The translations under genes were made by a program, and so were the position numbers. Positions 1 through 12,380 of a stretch of DNA of 64,000 nt are shown here, in pieces. Numbering within the stretch: position 1 is the stretch's first letter; the number at the start of each line of letters is the position of its first letter. The notes under the pieces are model-generated. The model was not told where the DNA came from, made no database searches, and saw only the letters and a program-made list of their open reading frames with translations. This DNA comes from Prosapia bicincta (lineage: Eukaryota; Arthropoda; Insecta; Hemiptera; Cercopidae): assembly GCA_036971475.1 (NCBI GenBank), contig JBAIZL010000001.1:96012850-96076849 (forward strand), written 5' to 3'.

Positions 1-22
1 CCTCACCTTTGAAGTCTCTAGT

Positions 23-67
23 ATTCCTGAGGATGTTGTTACTGTTTGTCAACGAAAAGCTTAGAAT
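23..67 (+). ncRNA. Hammerhead-ribozyme-like module, solo copy at window edge
   Basis: The elements read in hammerhead order. Helix I 5' strand is ATTC (23-26), the core is CTGAGGA (27-33), and one extra T follows (34). Helix II is GTTG/CAAC (35-38 with 50-53) around an 11-nt loop, followed by GAA (54-56). Then come the self-complementary hexamer AAGCTT (57-62), A at the H17 cleavage position (63), and helix I 3' strand GAAT (64-67). It matches the modules in the foldback elements at 1.4, 20.3 and 31.2 kb, with different but still paired helices. The extra base between the core and helix II is non-canonical. Any partner arm would lie left of the window. Confidence 0.6.
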
Positions 68-1241
68 TGTAAATTCAATAATATAACGAACATAGCCATC
101 CACGTTGGGCGACAATTGTTATATAACGAACCTTCACTTAATGCTTCTCTACAGGATAATTTTTACTCTTAGGACGTTAAATTAATAGTCCAGCTACTTG
201 CTTTTATAATTACAGATTTATTTTATCCTGAGATCAATATTGCATTTACAGGTAGTTCATAGAATTCTTTTACTAACTCTAATTGCCGATAGGCATCAAT
301 ACTCCTATTTTACTATTGATTTTTTTTTTATAATTTTAAATTTACTTTCTTTAGCTATCTAAGGGCGTGTATAAGTTACTGCACTTGGTTTGATAAATTT
401 TATATTTCAGTTAACTATGACTTTTTAATGAATTTATAAAAGTTTAAATGTTCTTAAATGTTTGGTTTTTAAGAGTTGGCTTTATAATGAAAATAAATTA
501 TTACTTATTACTTGCGTGGTTCCTTGCTTCACTTCACTTGACACAAATTCACTTAGTAATATTTTCCTATCAATTTCACTTTTCTTAATTTCTCGAAATG
601 CTTCTATTCCTTAACTGACTTTATTAATCACTCCCTTATTTTAATCTCACTTGTTACCCTTTTTTGATATTCCTTTCCAACTGAACATTACTTCTCCCTC
701 GAGTCCTGCATTATGACTCCTCGAGTCCTACCACTTGACCCTTTCGAGTACTGAAAATTGACTGCTTTCCTCCTGTTTCCCTTGGTTGGTATCCGTATGG
801 GTTTCATCCCCTCTTCAAATTTGATTGGCGCTCAAACTGTGGCTAGCCTATGAAATTTTGACACTTCCCTCACTTTCCTTTTTTTGGCTTCGTGGGAATT
901 TTTTGAACTTTCCCACAGGTGCATGTGTTTTTCTGTATTCTCAGGGATTCCTAGTCATAAATCCCCCTGGTCCGTGGATGTCTAGGTAAAGCTTCTCACC
1001 CATGAAAGAGTCACGTCTCGGTTTACTTACAATTAAACTTTTCGACGTTTATTAATATTTATGGCTTACCAGATGCGTGCAGTAACAGTTTTTGGCCGAA
1101 AGATATAACAATAGACTACCCCTTGCTAGATAGCGACCGTGTACTACGATCTCACAAGTTCAAATATTTAACCAACAGTTTTCTTAACTTAATGAATTTC
1201 GTTATAATAAATTATTCTTGTATTTGAAAATTGTTTTATTT

Positions 1242-1244
<3 letters not shown>
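68..1244. other. No recognisable gene
   Basis: AT-rich sequence with no coding-like frame, no tRNA-like boxes and no clear repeat structure. Confidence 0.5.
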
Positions 1245-1294
<50 letters not shown>

Positions 1295-1350
1295 AATACA
1301 AATACATATATGTAGGCCTATATATATACAGAAATTTTTTTATTAAACTT

Positions 1351-1400
<50 letters not shown>
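1245..1400. repeat. (TA)n microsatellites bordering foldback A
   Basis: A (TA)n run at 1245-1286 passes into a short CA tract. A second AT run occupies about 1354-1399 and a poly-T follows. These tracts abut the left arm of the foldback element. Confidence 0.95.
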
Positions 1401-1407
<7 letters not shown>

Positions 1408-1462
1408 TTTTAAGATCAAATAATACACACAAATACAGGAATATTTAATTTATTGAACAATA

Positions 1463-1509
1463 AACTCAAAGCTTTTCGTTGGCTTACATTACCAACATCT
1501 TCAGGAGTT
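1463..1509 (-). ncRNA. Hammerhead-like module, left arm of foldback A
   Basis: Mirror copy of the 1633-1679 module, read on the minus strand, with identical helices AACTC/GAGTT and GTTGG/CCAAC, core CTGAAGA, and AAGCTT with T at H17. Confidence 0.6.
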
Positions 1510-1632
1510 ACAATATTAAGAATGATAAAACAAACTGTCTAACAAACATGAAGCTACTAGATAAAGCAGTAGCTACTTTATCTAGTAGCTTCATGTTTGT
1601 TAGACAGTTTGTTTTATCATTCTTAATATTGT

Positions 1633-1679
1633 AACTCCTGAAGATGTTGGTAATGTAAGCCAACGAAAAGCTTTGAGTT
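1633..1679 (+). ncRNA. Hammerhead-like module, right arm of foldback A
   Basis: Helix I is AACTC (1633-1637) with GAGTT (1675-1679), five perfect pairs. The core is CTGAAGA (1638-1644), followed by an extra T. Helix II is GTTGG (1646-1650) with CCAAC (1660-1664) over a 9-nt loop. GAA is at 1665-1667, the palindromic AAGCTT at 1668-1673 stands in for helix III, and H17 is T at 1674. The helix III hexamer leaves no room for a normal hairpin loop, so pairing would have to be with a second molecule or through a minimal loop. A U at H17 usually cleaves less well than C or A. Confidence 0.65.
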
Positions 1680-1761
1680 TATTGTTCAATAAATTAAATA
1701 TTCCTGTATTTGTATGTATTATTTGATCTTAAAAATATTCTAACAGGAAAACACATTTGAT

Positions 1762-1765
<4 letters not shown>

Positions 1766-1797
<32 letters not shown>
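1766..1797. repeat. (TA)n microsatellite
   Basis: Pure AT dinucleotide tract about 30 bp right of foldback A. Confidence 0.95.
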
Positions 1798-1800
<3 letters not shown>

Positions 1801-2221
1801 GTTGTATAACCTCTTTAGTAAAAAAATAATTCTTATATCACCTTCTTCTTACTTCTTTTTCAAAAATTTAGGATAATTTATATTTACTTTAAGATCAAAA
1901 TTTATCCTTTCTAGGTTAATAATTTAAATTCTCAAAATTTATTAAAAAATTTTTTTTCAATTTAAAACTTCTAGTTTAATCGCAATAATGACTTTAATTT
2001 TCTCTATAAAATTTTAATTTATTTTAAAATCTATTACAATTTATTTATTTAATCAATCGTTTCATTTGACTTTGGTATCTTAACCCAAATATAAAAAAAC
2101 AACAGACATTTTAAAATGGGCGAGAGCGGACTGTAGTTTTAACGCATTCTAAAAGAAAATTGACCGGATGTAATACACTATGGTAGTACACATAGTCTTG
2201 ATTATTAAGAGTAGTGAAATC

Positions 2222-2308
2222 TATATTACACACACACACACACGCGCGCGCGCGCACATGCACGCATGCAAGCAAGCAAGCGCACACACACGTTCATGCG
2301 CTCGCGCC

Positions 2309-2370
<62 letters not shown>
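2222..2370. repeat. Compound CA/CG/TA microsatellite
   Basis: (CA)n passes into CG-rich dinucleotides and interrupted GCAAGCAAG units, then (CA)n at about 2310-2335 and (TA)n at about 2339-2370. Confidence 0.95.
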
Positions 2371-2375
<5 letters not shown>

Positions 2376-5300
2376 GTTTTTATTTTTCATGCAGTAATAG
2401 TTTCAATTAAAATATCAATTTTATTCAGACCAGTAATATCGGGGAAGGACCGTCAGAAAAATTATTTTATTTATTTATAAATCTGCACCTAGGAGGGACG
2501 AAGTTTCCGTCAAGGAACATTTGGAGATTATCAAACCACTCTATGGCGGCCGTCCCGAAAATGCGACGATATGTCCGTATATTATATGGGAAACGAAATG
2601 TCTTTCAAAGTGAATGTTGATTATCAAATTGGAGTAAAACACTTTAAAATCAAATCGTTACATGTGAAATGCCATCGCAATGACTACGAAACAATACACA
2701 AAGCTGGATGATAAAAAGAGCTATACGATAAAAAGCAATTTCAATGTACAATTTAATATTGACATTCGACAAAGACAAAAATCAAAAGACCCCACTCCGG
2801 AAAACAGCTGTGATCAAACAATCGGCTCCGGAATAATCCCCTTTTCAGACTTTTTAGATTAGTATCCTGTGTATCATATGTTCATTTTTAGGTTATAATA
2901 ATAGCAGTATTTGTGTGTGTGTATGTGTGTGTGTGTTTGTATTAGTTTGTTTGTGCCGCAATTGATACAACTAAACTTATTCAGATAATACAATTACCTT
3001 CGTGAATTACCAGACATTTGTTTGTAATCTTCCAATTGCCATGTCTCTCAGGAGTTGTAGCTGCAGGAAACCAATATATGAAGATAATGCCAAAAGCAAA
3101 TCAAGTGTATGTCAGATGTACATATACGACAAAAATCTTCAAATATTCAGATTATTAAAGCCGACAAGAGTCATACAATACTTTAGTAATTTATTTAAAA
3201 AATTAATGAATAAATCAATATTTTAGGCAATCACTAATTGCTACCTAAACTCTTTCAACGTAACAAATCTGAGAGACAAACACAGACATTTTCATTTACG
3301 TTTCATAACAAAATTAAAAATTAATTACAAAAAATCCGAGGCACCAAAATGACATGCTCTACTTTTTTTAGTTATCTTTTTAATTTTTTTGTTAAATAAA
3401 TTTTTTAATTCCTCTTATTAGATCACACTCTCCTTATATATATCTGGTACAAATTTTCAGTCGCTAACAAAATACGTTTTTATTCATCCAATCAAGTTCA
3501 AATACATTTTTTAAATCTGTAGTGGATAACAATTGATGTTTTTACAGTTTTTACAAATATTTATTCACTAAATAAATTTTTAAAAGTTGATGTCCTAGTC
3601 CCATTCAAGCTGAAAGAACACATGTTTGAAATCCAGCTCTTTGACACTGAGCCGACATTCCTATAACTAGAAATCTATTACCTAAATATGTATATGAAAT
3701 AATAAGAGAAAGGTTTCTTTTAATAATGAAGCATTACAAGGGATGGATAAAATGAGAAATTATAGACCACCATCAGCATTATAAATTAAAAACGGAAATA
3801 AGCGAATAAATAGTAACAAATAAAAATAATAGCCCAACACCATATAGTCGACTGCATATAGAGGAAAATGGAAAATTGCAAGGAAATTTGCTTTCTATTT
3901 TACCCATTGAAATTGAGATCCTGTCATATGTATATACATGTTTATATGAATTGTAGTTATAAATAAAAAAAACCTAAATAAAATTTGTCTTTCTCTTTAG
4001 AGGGTTAGCTTCGTAATAGGAACAAACGTTTTGAAACGCGTTAGCAAGTAAGCCATTACGGATTCACTTAGTTAAGTACTTTTCAAATATAGTTTAATCA
4101 GTGAATTCAAGTTTACATCAAGCAACTTTAATTTTTCTTTGTTGACCTCTGGAATTGCCTTTAATTATTTTTTTTAATTTGAGTTATTTTGTTGTGAACG
4201 TTAGCTATCATCAGCTGGTTTCAGCGGGGTTATATAGTGTTGAACATTTTTTAAATGATTTATTTGGATTATGTATTCAAAGTTGCGTTTTTTAATTTGC
4301 CACCATGAGTAATATCTTCCTTCAAGCTTGAAAGCAGTCTGTAGCTAGTCAAAGTCCACCGTATTGCAGTTAGTAAAACTTTGGACTTTCAAATGTTGGT
4401 TGCAAAATTTTTAGAATTTATTTCTATTTTTATGAGTGCATTTAGTTTACGTATAATTATTTTTAAAATAACTAGTTTCACAGACTGGAGTTCCATAATT
4501 ATGAATTTCATCATAATGAGAACTTTTGATAAAGTGAACAAATTAAACATGACGTAATATGTTTATTTTAAAACATGGTATGTTCTTCCAAGTCTCGTAA
4601 AATATTTTCCTTCAATTTCTACCCCTAGTGGAGTATAAATATAGTTGATTTGAATGAACATGTTCCCCCTTCAACTGGATGAAAAAATCATTAGGCCGCC
4701 AATAACAAACAAACAAAATTTCTGTAAATTTGGCCCATTGCATAAAATTTTTAATAATTTTTAAATACGAGGAAGGAAAACGTATCCTTGAAAATAAAAT
4801 TAACACAGTAGCACATTAAGAGAAAATTTTTAATGTAAAGTTACCCATTAATGCATAATTAATTCAAAACAGAAATTTAATTTGCAAAGAGAGTCTTTAA
4901 AGGAGTATGCAATTTTATTGGGAGAGGTAATTGTAAGAATGTGTACACAAAAAGGAATATTCCACGAAATTGTTTCATTCGACAAGATAGACAAAATAAT
5001 TGTAAAAAAAAATGTTTAATAATCATAGTGAATAATTGCAAATTTAAACATTAAATCTGTTGTTTCGTTGTGATAAAATCATTTTTACGCTAAAGACAAT
5101 CATCCACTCAAATATTACTACATTGTTACATTTCGTAGAGATTGCATTTTAGTTGTTGAAAAAACGGGAGCTTATATAAAAAAAGTAGAAATATTATACA
5201 TCTACAAATTCTTAAAAAAATTAACTTATATATGATTCTTTTCATTTATCAATCAAGAAACGAAATGATTTGTAAATCATTTAGTTTCAATTTGAAATCC

Positions 5301-6307
5301 TTTAAAAGAGTTCGCATTTGTTGTTTGTTTTATATAAGTTTTACAAAATTCAATTTCCATTAAATATAAAATGTAGTCATAATGTAATTATATATTTGAA
5401 AAAGTTCAATACAAAAATATACGATAGCAGTTACCAGTTCAAAATTTCAGTTACAGGTCTATATTTTGTCCTAGAAAACTTTATAATCTGCAAATCCTTC
5501 AAGGGCAAAGACGTTTTCCGTCGTGAGCCCTGCATTCAGTGTTTTGTAGTCATTGGCGAATTAAACTAAACCATTTACACCCCTACAAGTTTAAACACAA
5601 AATCCCACCTTGGAATTGGTTTATTTTTGTTGTACAATAGACTGCAATAAAACATACGTAAAACAACAATGTAACAAGAAACAATGTACACAAGAAAGGT
5701 TATAAATGGCTTTTGTAAACAATAAAGTAAATGCAAGGTTTCATCGCCAGATGGTGTATGATACAGAAAGTATGTCACCCTTTGTTAAATGCCCACATTT
5801 TGTAAGAGGAAAATGAATATTCAGAGAGAATTAATCTGACTAAATACCTGAACATTGTCTCTTAATTGGATTAAGCATAACAAATACTTTGTATAATTAA
5901 ATGTAAACATTACAAAAGCTTATAAATAAATAGCAAAGAATGATCCGCACATCTAAAATAATTATAGTTCGTTCTCTTTTACAGTATTATTTCTATATTA
6001 AGTACGAATCCAGCACATACAATAGCAAATACAAGGGTATAAATGTAACTGAAGTACATCACTTATGCATCTGCACTAGGTGTTTTGCACCCAGTGTTAC
6101 AATTATTTTGAATTACATCAGATTTTATTTCTGAATGGATAAAGAGATAAACTATTGTACCACTTTTTCTTGCTTTAACTTTGAATCTTACGGTCATATA
6201 AAGTCGCGGTTATAGCAATGGACCATGCTCGAGAGAATTCTTAAATGGGATTAGTACGATAGGGAAGCCAGTGACTAAGTGCGAAAAATCAAGCTTTAAA
6301 ATCGGAA
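2371..6307. other. AT-rich DNA without recognisable genes
   Basis: Short open frames occur (for example 2680-2862 and 3002-3226 on +), but they have AT-driven composition and no domain I recognise. A hammerhead-like GAAACGCGT string at 4034 lacks the rest of the core. Confidence 0.5.
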
Positions 6308-6479
<172 letters not shown>

Positions 6480-6780
6480 TGCAACGGACCGTGCCACCCC
6501 TTACGCCGCGCCGTCAACCCAACCGTTGACCAGCGCCAAGCGCAAGGCCGACCACCAAACGCCCATTGCAGAGCAAGAATTTTGAAACGAGCCGCTCGCA
6601 GCCAAAACCACGAACGCTGTGCAATGCTCGCCAAAATCTGCCAGAGAACAAGTCACTGGACTTGAAAAAGAAAAAAACCTAACTTGCTGCGGATTCTACC
6701 CTTAACGGGTAAGTCATCCCGGGGGATGGGTTCTTTTGAAAGACATCTAAACGGCGAAATGACCATATCGGCTGTAGGAG
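6480..6780 (+). other. GC-rich island with a coding-like frame, unidentified
   Basis: Composition jumps to GC-rich directly after the CA tract. The + frame reads on from the repeat into a stretch with GCC/ACC/CGC codons containing SAKRKADHQTPIAEQEF, then a stop at about 6583. The same frame stays open after it to about 6700. A strong splice-donor-like GGGTAAGT sits at 6708. It could be a decayed exon or a transposon coding fragment. I do not recognise the protein. Confidence 0.25.
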
Positions 6781-7699
6781 AGTGTAAGAAACCTGTTTAA
6801 AAGAATACTCAGTTTGTTTGCAAGTTAGTTAAAAAATATTTTTTTTTTAATTTTAAAATTTAAAATTTAAATTTACATCGCACAGTCTGCAATTTATTTG
6901 ACTTAAAAATATCCTTTGTGTTGGTTCTTACACAGTTAAGAAACCATACTCTGCTTATTCTATTTGACATTTAAGTTTAAATTAAGATTTTACGATTTTA
7001 GTTATGCTTTCAATCGGAGTATACCAAAGCGTAAAACTTTGCTCTACTTAACGTTCAATCTTACTTGTCTAAATATACCCTTTCCTACCTGAAGTTCTTG
7101 GTCTTTTATTCTAATTAAAAATTCTCTTTTCCCTTAAGTGACTATTTTAACAACCCTTGACTGCTTCTTCTAATATTATTTCAGTAACCCTGATTATTTA
7201 CCTTGAAATTTTAATTGTCAATATTTGGTTTTGTTTACTTAAATTTTTACTGAAAATTTAATTGTTACAGTTTACAAATTTTCGTTTTAACCTTTTTGAT
7301 TCAAGCAAAGCCTTACTCTTCAATACACTCCGAAAGATCCCTACTTTTCACATTTTGTTCAATTAGTTAAACTTTCTAAACACACTACTTTATTTATGGC
7401 CCCATTCTACATAGCCATGTAAATGATAAAATTTTTCCTATATCTTTATCAATTTTAAATGACCTTTTTTAAAATTTAATTTCTATTTGTTTTAGCAGGT
7501 AAAGTTTTACTCAATTTTACCAAACAACCTAAAAACAATTTCATAAATTATATCAGATTATATAAAAACCAATTATCAAGCCCATACTGAAACAAAAATT
7601 ATATATAAAACATATAGCCATATCTCCTACAAGATTACCAAAATATTTACTGAACAACAAATCATAATTAATAAAAATTGTTAAAACATCTGCTGAATA

Positions 7700-8215
7700 A
7701 ATTCAAACAACTTCCCAATTGACATTTCAATATTTAAATACATATTTTAATTCAAACGTTTACTGAAACATATCTAAAACCTTTTTAAACATATCCTCAA
7801 TCATTTACAAAATCTACAAATTTATTTAATTTCATTTAACCCTTTTACTAGAAAATATTCAACCCTTTGGTTACTATTAATTTAACCCTTTCGGCATGAA
7901 AATCCACATATTGAAATTAATTAATATTTATTGAAACATAGTTAAACCCTTTTAAACTGATCCTTGATCCTTTACAAAGAAATTTACAAACTTACTAAAA
8001 TTTATTTAGCCCTTTTTATATAAAATAAAAAACCCTTTGGTTCTCATTTGATTAACCCTTTCTTCATGAAAATTATAAATACTGAGGTTTGTTTATAACT
8101 TATTTAAACATAGTTAAACCCTTTTAATATAAAATATGTAACCCTTTGGTTATCATTTGGTTAACCCTTTCTTCATGAAAATTATACATACTGAAATTTA
8201 ATTAAAATTTATTCA
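7700..8215. repeat. Degenerate tandem repeat, units about 100-170 bp
   Basis: Blocks containing ACCCTTTGGTTA, then TTAACCCTTTCTTCATGAAAA, then ATACTGAAATT recur near 7865, 8030 and 8133. A longer ATCCTTTACAAA segment is present only in the first two. Copies are diverged and one is shortened. Confidence 0.6.
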
Positions 8216-9240
8216 AAATTTATCAATGCAATTTCTGAAGGAAATTGATATTTAATAAATCTTGAGTAACCTTTGCTAAATGGCTACTAACCCATTTGCT
8301 TATTATATAATTTATATTTAAACCAATTTGCAAAAATTTCATTTTTCCTTCTAAGTTTCCCTATCACCAACATATTATTTTACATACATATAAATCATGA
8401 AATAAACAAAATACATTTATAATTCATAAAAGAAAAAACTTATTCTAATATATTTTTAGCTAGCCCCACTCACAATTTTAAAATCTCTTGTTTAACTTAA
8501 CCCTTTTGTTGCACTTTTTTTAAAATATTTAAAATCTACGCATATCAAAATCATAACCCTTTATTTTTACTCAAACCTTGGTTTGATTTAATTTATTTAA
8601 TACATTTATATATTTCACCCTTTTCTAAATAAAATCAATAATTTCAATTAAATAGCTTCAATTTGATATAACCCTTGTTTATTTTAAATGAGAACAATTT
8701 ATGTCAATTTGTTTCATATGGAAAAATGTCATAATGACTCCTTCTAGATAAAATAACAATTCAGTTTAATTTAATTATATGAAAAAGCACTCCCGTTTAT
8801 AGGAGTACATGAAACTAAAGCATGACCTTCCAATCAGCTGTTGTAAACAATGGCCTTTGTCCGCCATCTTGGATATTTACTTTTAGCAAATCGTATTTAA
8901 TTTTATTAAATCTCTTATTCAAATTCCTTACACCTTCATAAGATTTTAACTCTTTAAATAATTTAAAACCCTTTATTTGATTTGTTTATTTAAAACCCTT
9001 ACCCTTTACATAAGTTCTAACCTAAAATTTCTATTTCCCTTACTTTCATGAAATGCAACATAATTTCTGCTTTTATGGCATCGCCATTTTGAAACCCCAC
9101 TCTTTAAAACAAAGCCACCAGTATTTACTTCTGAAATTCAAAGTTTACTGTTAATGGTTTTAAAATTTATTTAAATTTTATAACATTCTCCCATTAAGGA
9201 AAAATTCTTCAAATTAAAAATTTCTAATTTGCAAAGGGAA
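8216..9240. other. AT-rich DNA, nothing recognised
   Basis: Low-complexity AT-rich sequence with dispersed AACCCTTT motifs like those of the preceding repeat block. One CCGCCATCTTGG string (YY1/Pho-like) lies at about 8861. Confidence 0.45.
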
Positions 9241-9252
9241 GACAAAATAGAC

Positions 9253-9639
9253 CTAACCTGAAATCCACCACAAAGCACGGCTTGCCCATTTCCCCCTCTC
9301 TTCTTCGTCTCTCCCTTTGTTCTCCAGTGGGGTGGGGGAGGTCCGGCTTGGATGTTGCATCTTTCCCACGCAGGTATACTTGGATGACTTCCCACGCGTT
9401 GCCGCCATCTTTGGAACCACCTTCCCTTTGTGCTTTTGGTATGCCTCATGTAGATCTGCTTGCGTCACCCTTTGTTTGAAACTCTCCCATTTTCTTTCTT
9501 CGATGACTTTTGCACCTCTTTTAAATTTTAGACGGTTACTAATAAAATTTTTAGCTTTAAGCCCTTTTTTAACACAGTTCTTAACTTGGCATTTTATAAC
9601 ACAGAAAAGAATAAGAAAATTTTTTAAAACGTTTACCAA
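9253..9639 (-). other. Unidentified Lys/Arg-rich open frame, 128 codons
   Basis: The frame is open on the minus strand. Its second half is GC-richer than its surroundings and translates to a basic, polar sequence (QRVTQADLHEAYQKHKGKVV, then a Pro/Glu/Arg-rich tail). The 3' end reads TTCAG/GTTAGG, so an exon end is possible. I do not recognise a domain, and the AT-rich first half has non-coding-like composition. A chance frame or a decayed transposon exon is equally possible. Confidence 0.15.
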
Positions 9640-10039
9640 GTTAGTTAAATTTTGTTTAATTTTGTTAGAAATTTAGTATCACTTTTTTAAAACTGTTTGC
9701 TAGGTTATCACTGTTAACATCGCCTTGTCTTTGTAGTAAGGCTGCAACACACACATTTTAAGACGCTCGCACATTATTGATGGAATTTTATGGGGAAACC
9801 TCTTTCGGCGCGATTTTGAAATGCGAAAGGGCCCCATTTTCGGAAACACAGCGTCACGACATCTCAACGAAACGAACTTTCCCTAGCCACTCATAGTTTT
9901 TGAACTATTAACGGTAACAAAACTACTATTCATTGTTTTACCGGAGCTAACCCCGACAACGTCCGTACACTTCAAGAGTCCTGGTTTAGCTGGCGTGTAA
10001 AAGGGACGCTAACTTTTGTTTCCCACGGGAAGCCAGTCC

Positions 10040-10185
10040 TGCTAGTCTGTTCCCACGAGCCTCTCAACCAATAAGAAACCTTATCGATGTCGTCATGATC
10101 GGCGCGCGCATCACCTTTGTACAAAAGCTCATCGGCTCGCAGAATCTATAAAATGGATCGATTCTATCCACTTTTTCGTTCTAGC
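10040..10185 (+). promoter_or_regulatory. Promoter-like GC-rich patch with CCAAT and TATA boxes
   Basis: CCAAT at 10068-10072, GC-rich GGCGCGCGC at about 10100 and TATAAAA at 10147-10153 are arranged as in an RNA polymerase II core promoter, predicting a start near 10178. No open reading frame of note follows before the CA repeat at 10443. A solo transposon LTR or promoter is an alternative. Function is inferred only. Confidence 0.3.
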
Positions 10186-10442
10186 CGTATAACTCTTTAA
10201 GGGTGCCTTTGATGAAATTTTATTATTCTTTGTCATTGATTTTTCTCGTCTTGCTTTATCTCTGGAAATGTCGATGGTAACTCTAGGTCAATTTTGACCA
10301 TCTTCCCCTTGCAAACGGCCTTAAATTTAAGTTTCTAACCCTTCTTACGATGGCTTGGTTTGTTTTACATAAAAGAAATTTAAACTCTTTATGTTTTAAA
10401 TTTTATCCTTTTGCGGTATGTATTCCAAGAGAATACTGCCCG

Positions 10443-10503
10443 CCGCAACACACACACACAGATACAGACACACCCACACACATACCGACACGCACAGATA
10501 CAG

Positions 10504-10570
<67 letters not shown>
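10443..10570. repeat. (CA)n microsatellite
   Basis: Imperfect CA/CAGA start followed by about 65 bp of pure (CA)n. Confidence 0.97.
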
Positions 10571-10575
<5 letters not shown>

Positions 10576-11207
10576 ATAAACACAGTGATATAATAGAACC
10601 TGAAATGAAAAAGAACACAATAACGAATTACGTTTGACTGAGCTTCCGCTAAAAATGCATATAGATACAAAAACTTATAATGAAATAATAATATTACAGA
10701 GATAGTTTCAAATGGTTGAACTCAAACATTTATTTGTTTTGTAACAAGATCTATCCATTTGTTAGTTATAAATGAATTGATTTAACATGCACATTTAATT
10801 GTTTGTCAATCGGCTGATTGAATTCAGTGGAAGAGATCATAAGAGGTTTTCAGAGGACATAAATTTTGTGGTGCTTTGATAGAAAAAGAAGGGAAAGAAA
10901 CTCTGATGAGTTCCTAGCTTTGGAGCAGACAGTGAAATATTAGCGCTTTCACTGACCCTAATAAGTGATTATACCCTAAACACAAGAGATATGTTTGTAG
11001 TGAATCACAGTTGTGGCAAAACGTATCCCTGTTTTAGTTAATTTTAAAATTGTTTTAGTAATTGTTAAAATGAAATTTTATTCGATAACGTTTTAAAATC
11101 GAATTCGTCTTTTGATAAATGAACAGAAATTTCAAAAAAAAAATACATAACGTCTATGAATGAAAGTTATTTCCTGATTATATCTTCACGTGAGCTACTA
11201 CTACCTA

Positions 11208-11696
11208 AAGCACTTGTAAATATGTTACACTTTCCTATAGCAGCACTTACTCTATAATTCTTGAGGACGGCCGTCTCGGGAGATGTGTCCCATTGTCAAC
11301 ACAGATCGTAACAGTTAAATGTTTTGTTAAAAATACTATAAAAAAAATATTATACTTTCAGAACCAGCAGTACACCGTCCTATTATTTCTAATTCAAATC
11401 AAATCTGTTTAAAATTTAATTAAAATTAACTTTTCCATGGCAAAACAACGCTAAACAAAGCGACATAGATGCAAAAGCTAAATTGTAATAAATATTCAAT
11501 AGCTTTGAGTTTGAAATAAATTACCGACATTCGTAATTAATAAATATTGAGCACAAAAAATAGCGTTTTTAATCATAAGTCTCATTACAGTTACGGTCTG
11601 ACTTGACAATGTGACACATCTCCCGAAACGGCCGGCCTCAACAATTATAAAGTAAGTGCTATTACAGGGAGGTGTAACATATTTATAAGTGTTTTT
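11208..11696. mobile_element. MITE-like element with long inverted repeats
   Basis: The left arm (about 11208-11314) and right arm (about 11582-11696) are inverted copies of about 105-115 bp at roughly 85% identity. The shared blocks, read inward, are CACTTGTAAATATGTTACAC, GCACTTACTCTATAATT, GAGGACGGCCGTCTCGGGAG and ATGTGTCCCATTGTCAA. The spacer of about 270 bp is AT-rich and non-coding. Structure fits a non-autonomous DNA transposon with long TIRs. The exact ends and target-site duplication are not clear. Confidence 0.6.
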
Positions 11697-12097
11697 AGTT
11701 GAAATAAAAAGTTATTATTCTTTGAAATCGTCGTTAATGAAATAACGTGCCTAATAAAATGTATAGTGTTTTGCATCAAAAATTCCGTTTACTACTCAAA
11801 AGTAACCTCTAGCAAACAAAATATACGTTCTTTGATAATCTTGTCATAGTGGTTCTTTATGAGAACACATTATTCTGGGAATAAAGAAACGTTACTTCAG
11901 GAAAGCGTATGACGCACTAAGAAATAGAGGTGCCGTTGTTAGAATATTTATTTAATCTCATGTTCATACACTGAATTGTAAGATACGTTGAGGATTGATG
12001 AAATAAAAGTCTCAAGCACTCAAATATTCAGCGAATAGGACGCCAAGTAGGAAATATAAAAGGTACGGGCTTGAACAATTTGGTAAACTCGTATCGG

Positions 12098-12126
12098 CGT
12101 GTATGTGTGTGTGTGTGTGTGGGTGT

Positions 12127-12183
<57 letters not shown>

Positions 12184-12192
12184 TGTGCGTGT

Positions 12193-12262
<70 letters not shown>

Positions 12263-12380
12263 GCACTAACGCGTACACATACACACTCAACACACACAGA
12301 TATACACAAACAAACACATACACACAGATATACAAAACACACACTCACAAATATACACAAACACACACACACACACACAT
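12098..12380. repeat. Compound (TG)n-(TA)n-(CA)n microsatellite
   Basis: (TG)n at 12098-12194, (TA)n at about 12195-12261, then a CA-rich, interrupted tract to 12380. The TG and CA arms are mutually complementary around a TA core, so the strand can fold back on itself. Confidence 0.95.

Larger units (their letters stand above)
1407..1735. mobile_element. Foldback element A (Penelope-like terminal repeat, inverted pair)
   Basis: The stretch is a near-perfect palindrome centred at about 1571, with arms of roughly 160 bp and a spacer under 10 nt. Position 1411 pairs with 1731, and only scattered mismatches occur (for example TACACAC against TACATAC near the ends). Each arm carries one hammerhead-like module, at 1633-1679 on + and 1463-1509 on -. 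(TA)n tracts lie on both sides. Assignment to Penelope-like elements is inferred from sister foldbacks at 31.2 and 44.4 kb that adjoin GIY-YIG relics. The palindrome is directly visible. Confidence 0.75.

Noticed and set aside
4010..4075. GAAACGCGTTAGC string resembling the D/E hammerhead 3' half
   Set aside because: No CUGANGA upstream, only a 3-bp possible helix I and no inverted partner.
10895..10925. CTCTGATGAGTTCC, a perfect CUGAUGA
   Set aside because: No GAA at the right distance and no closing helices.
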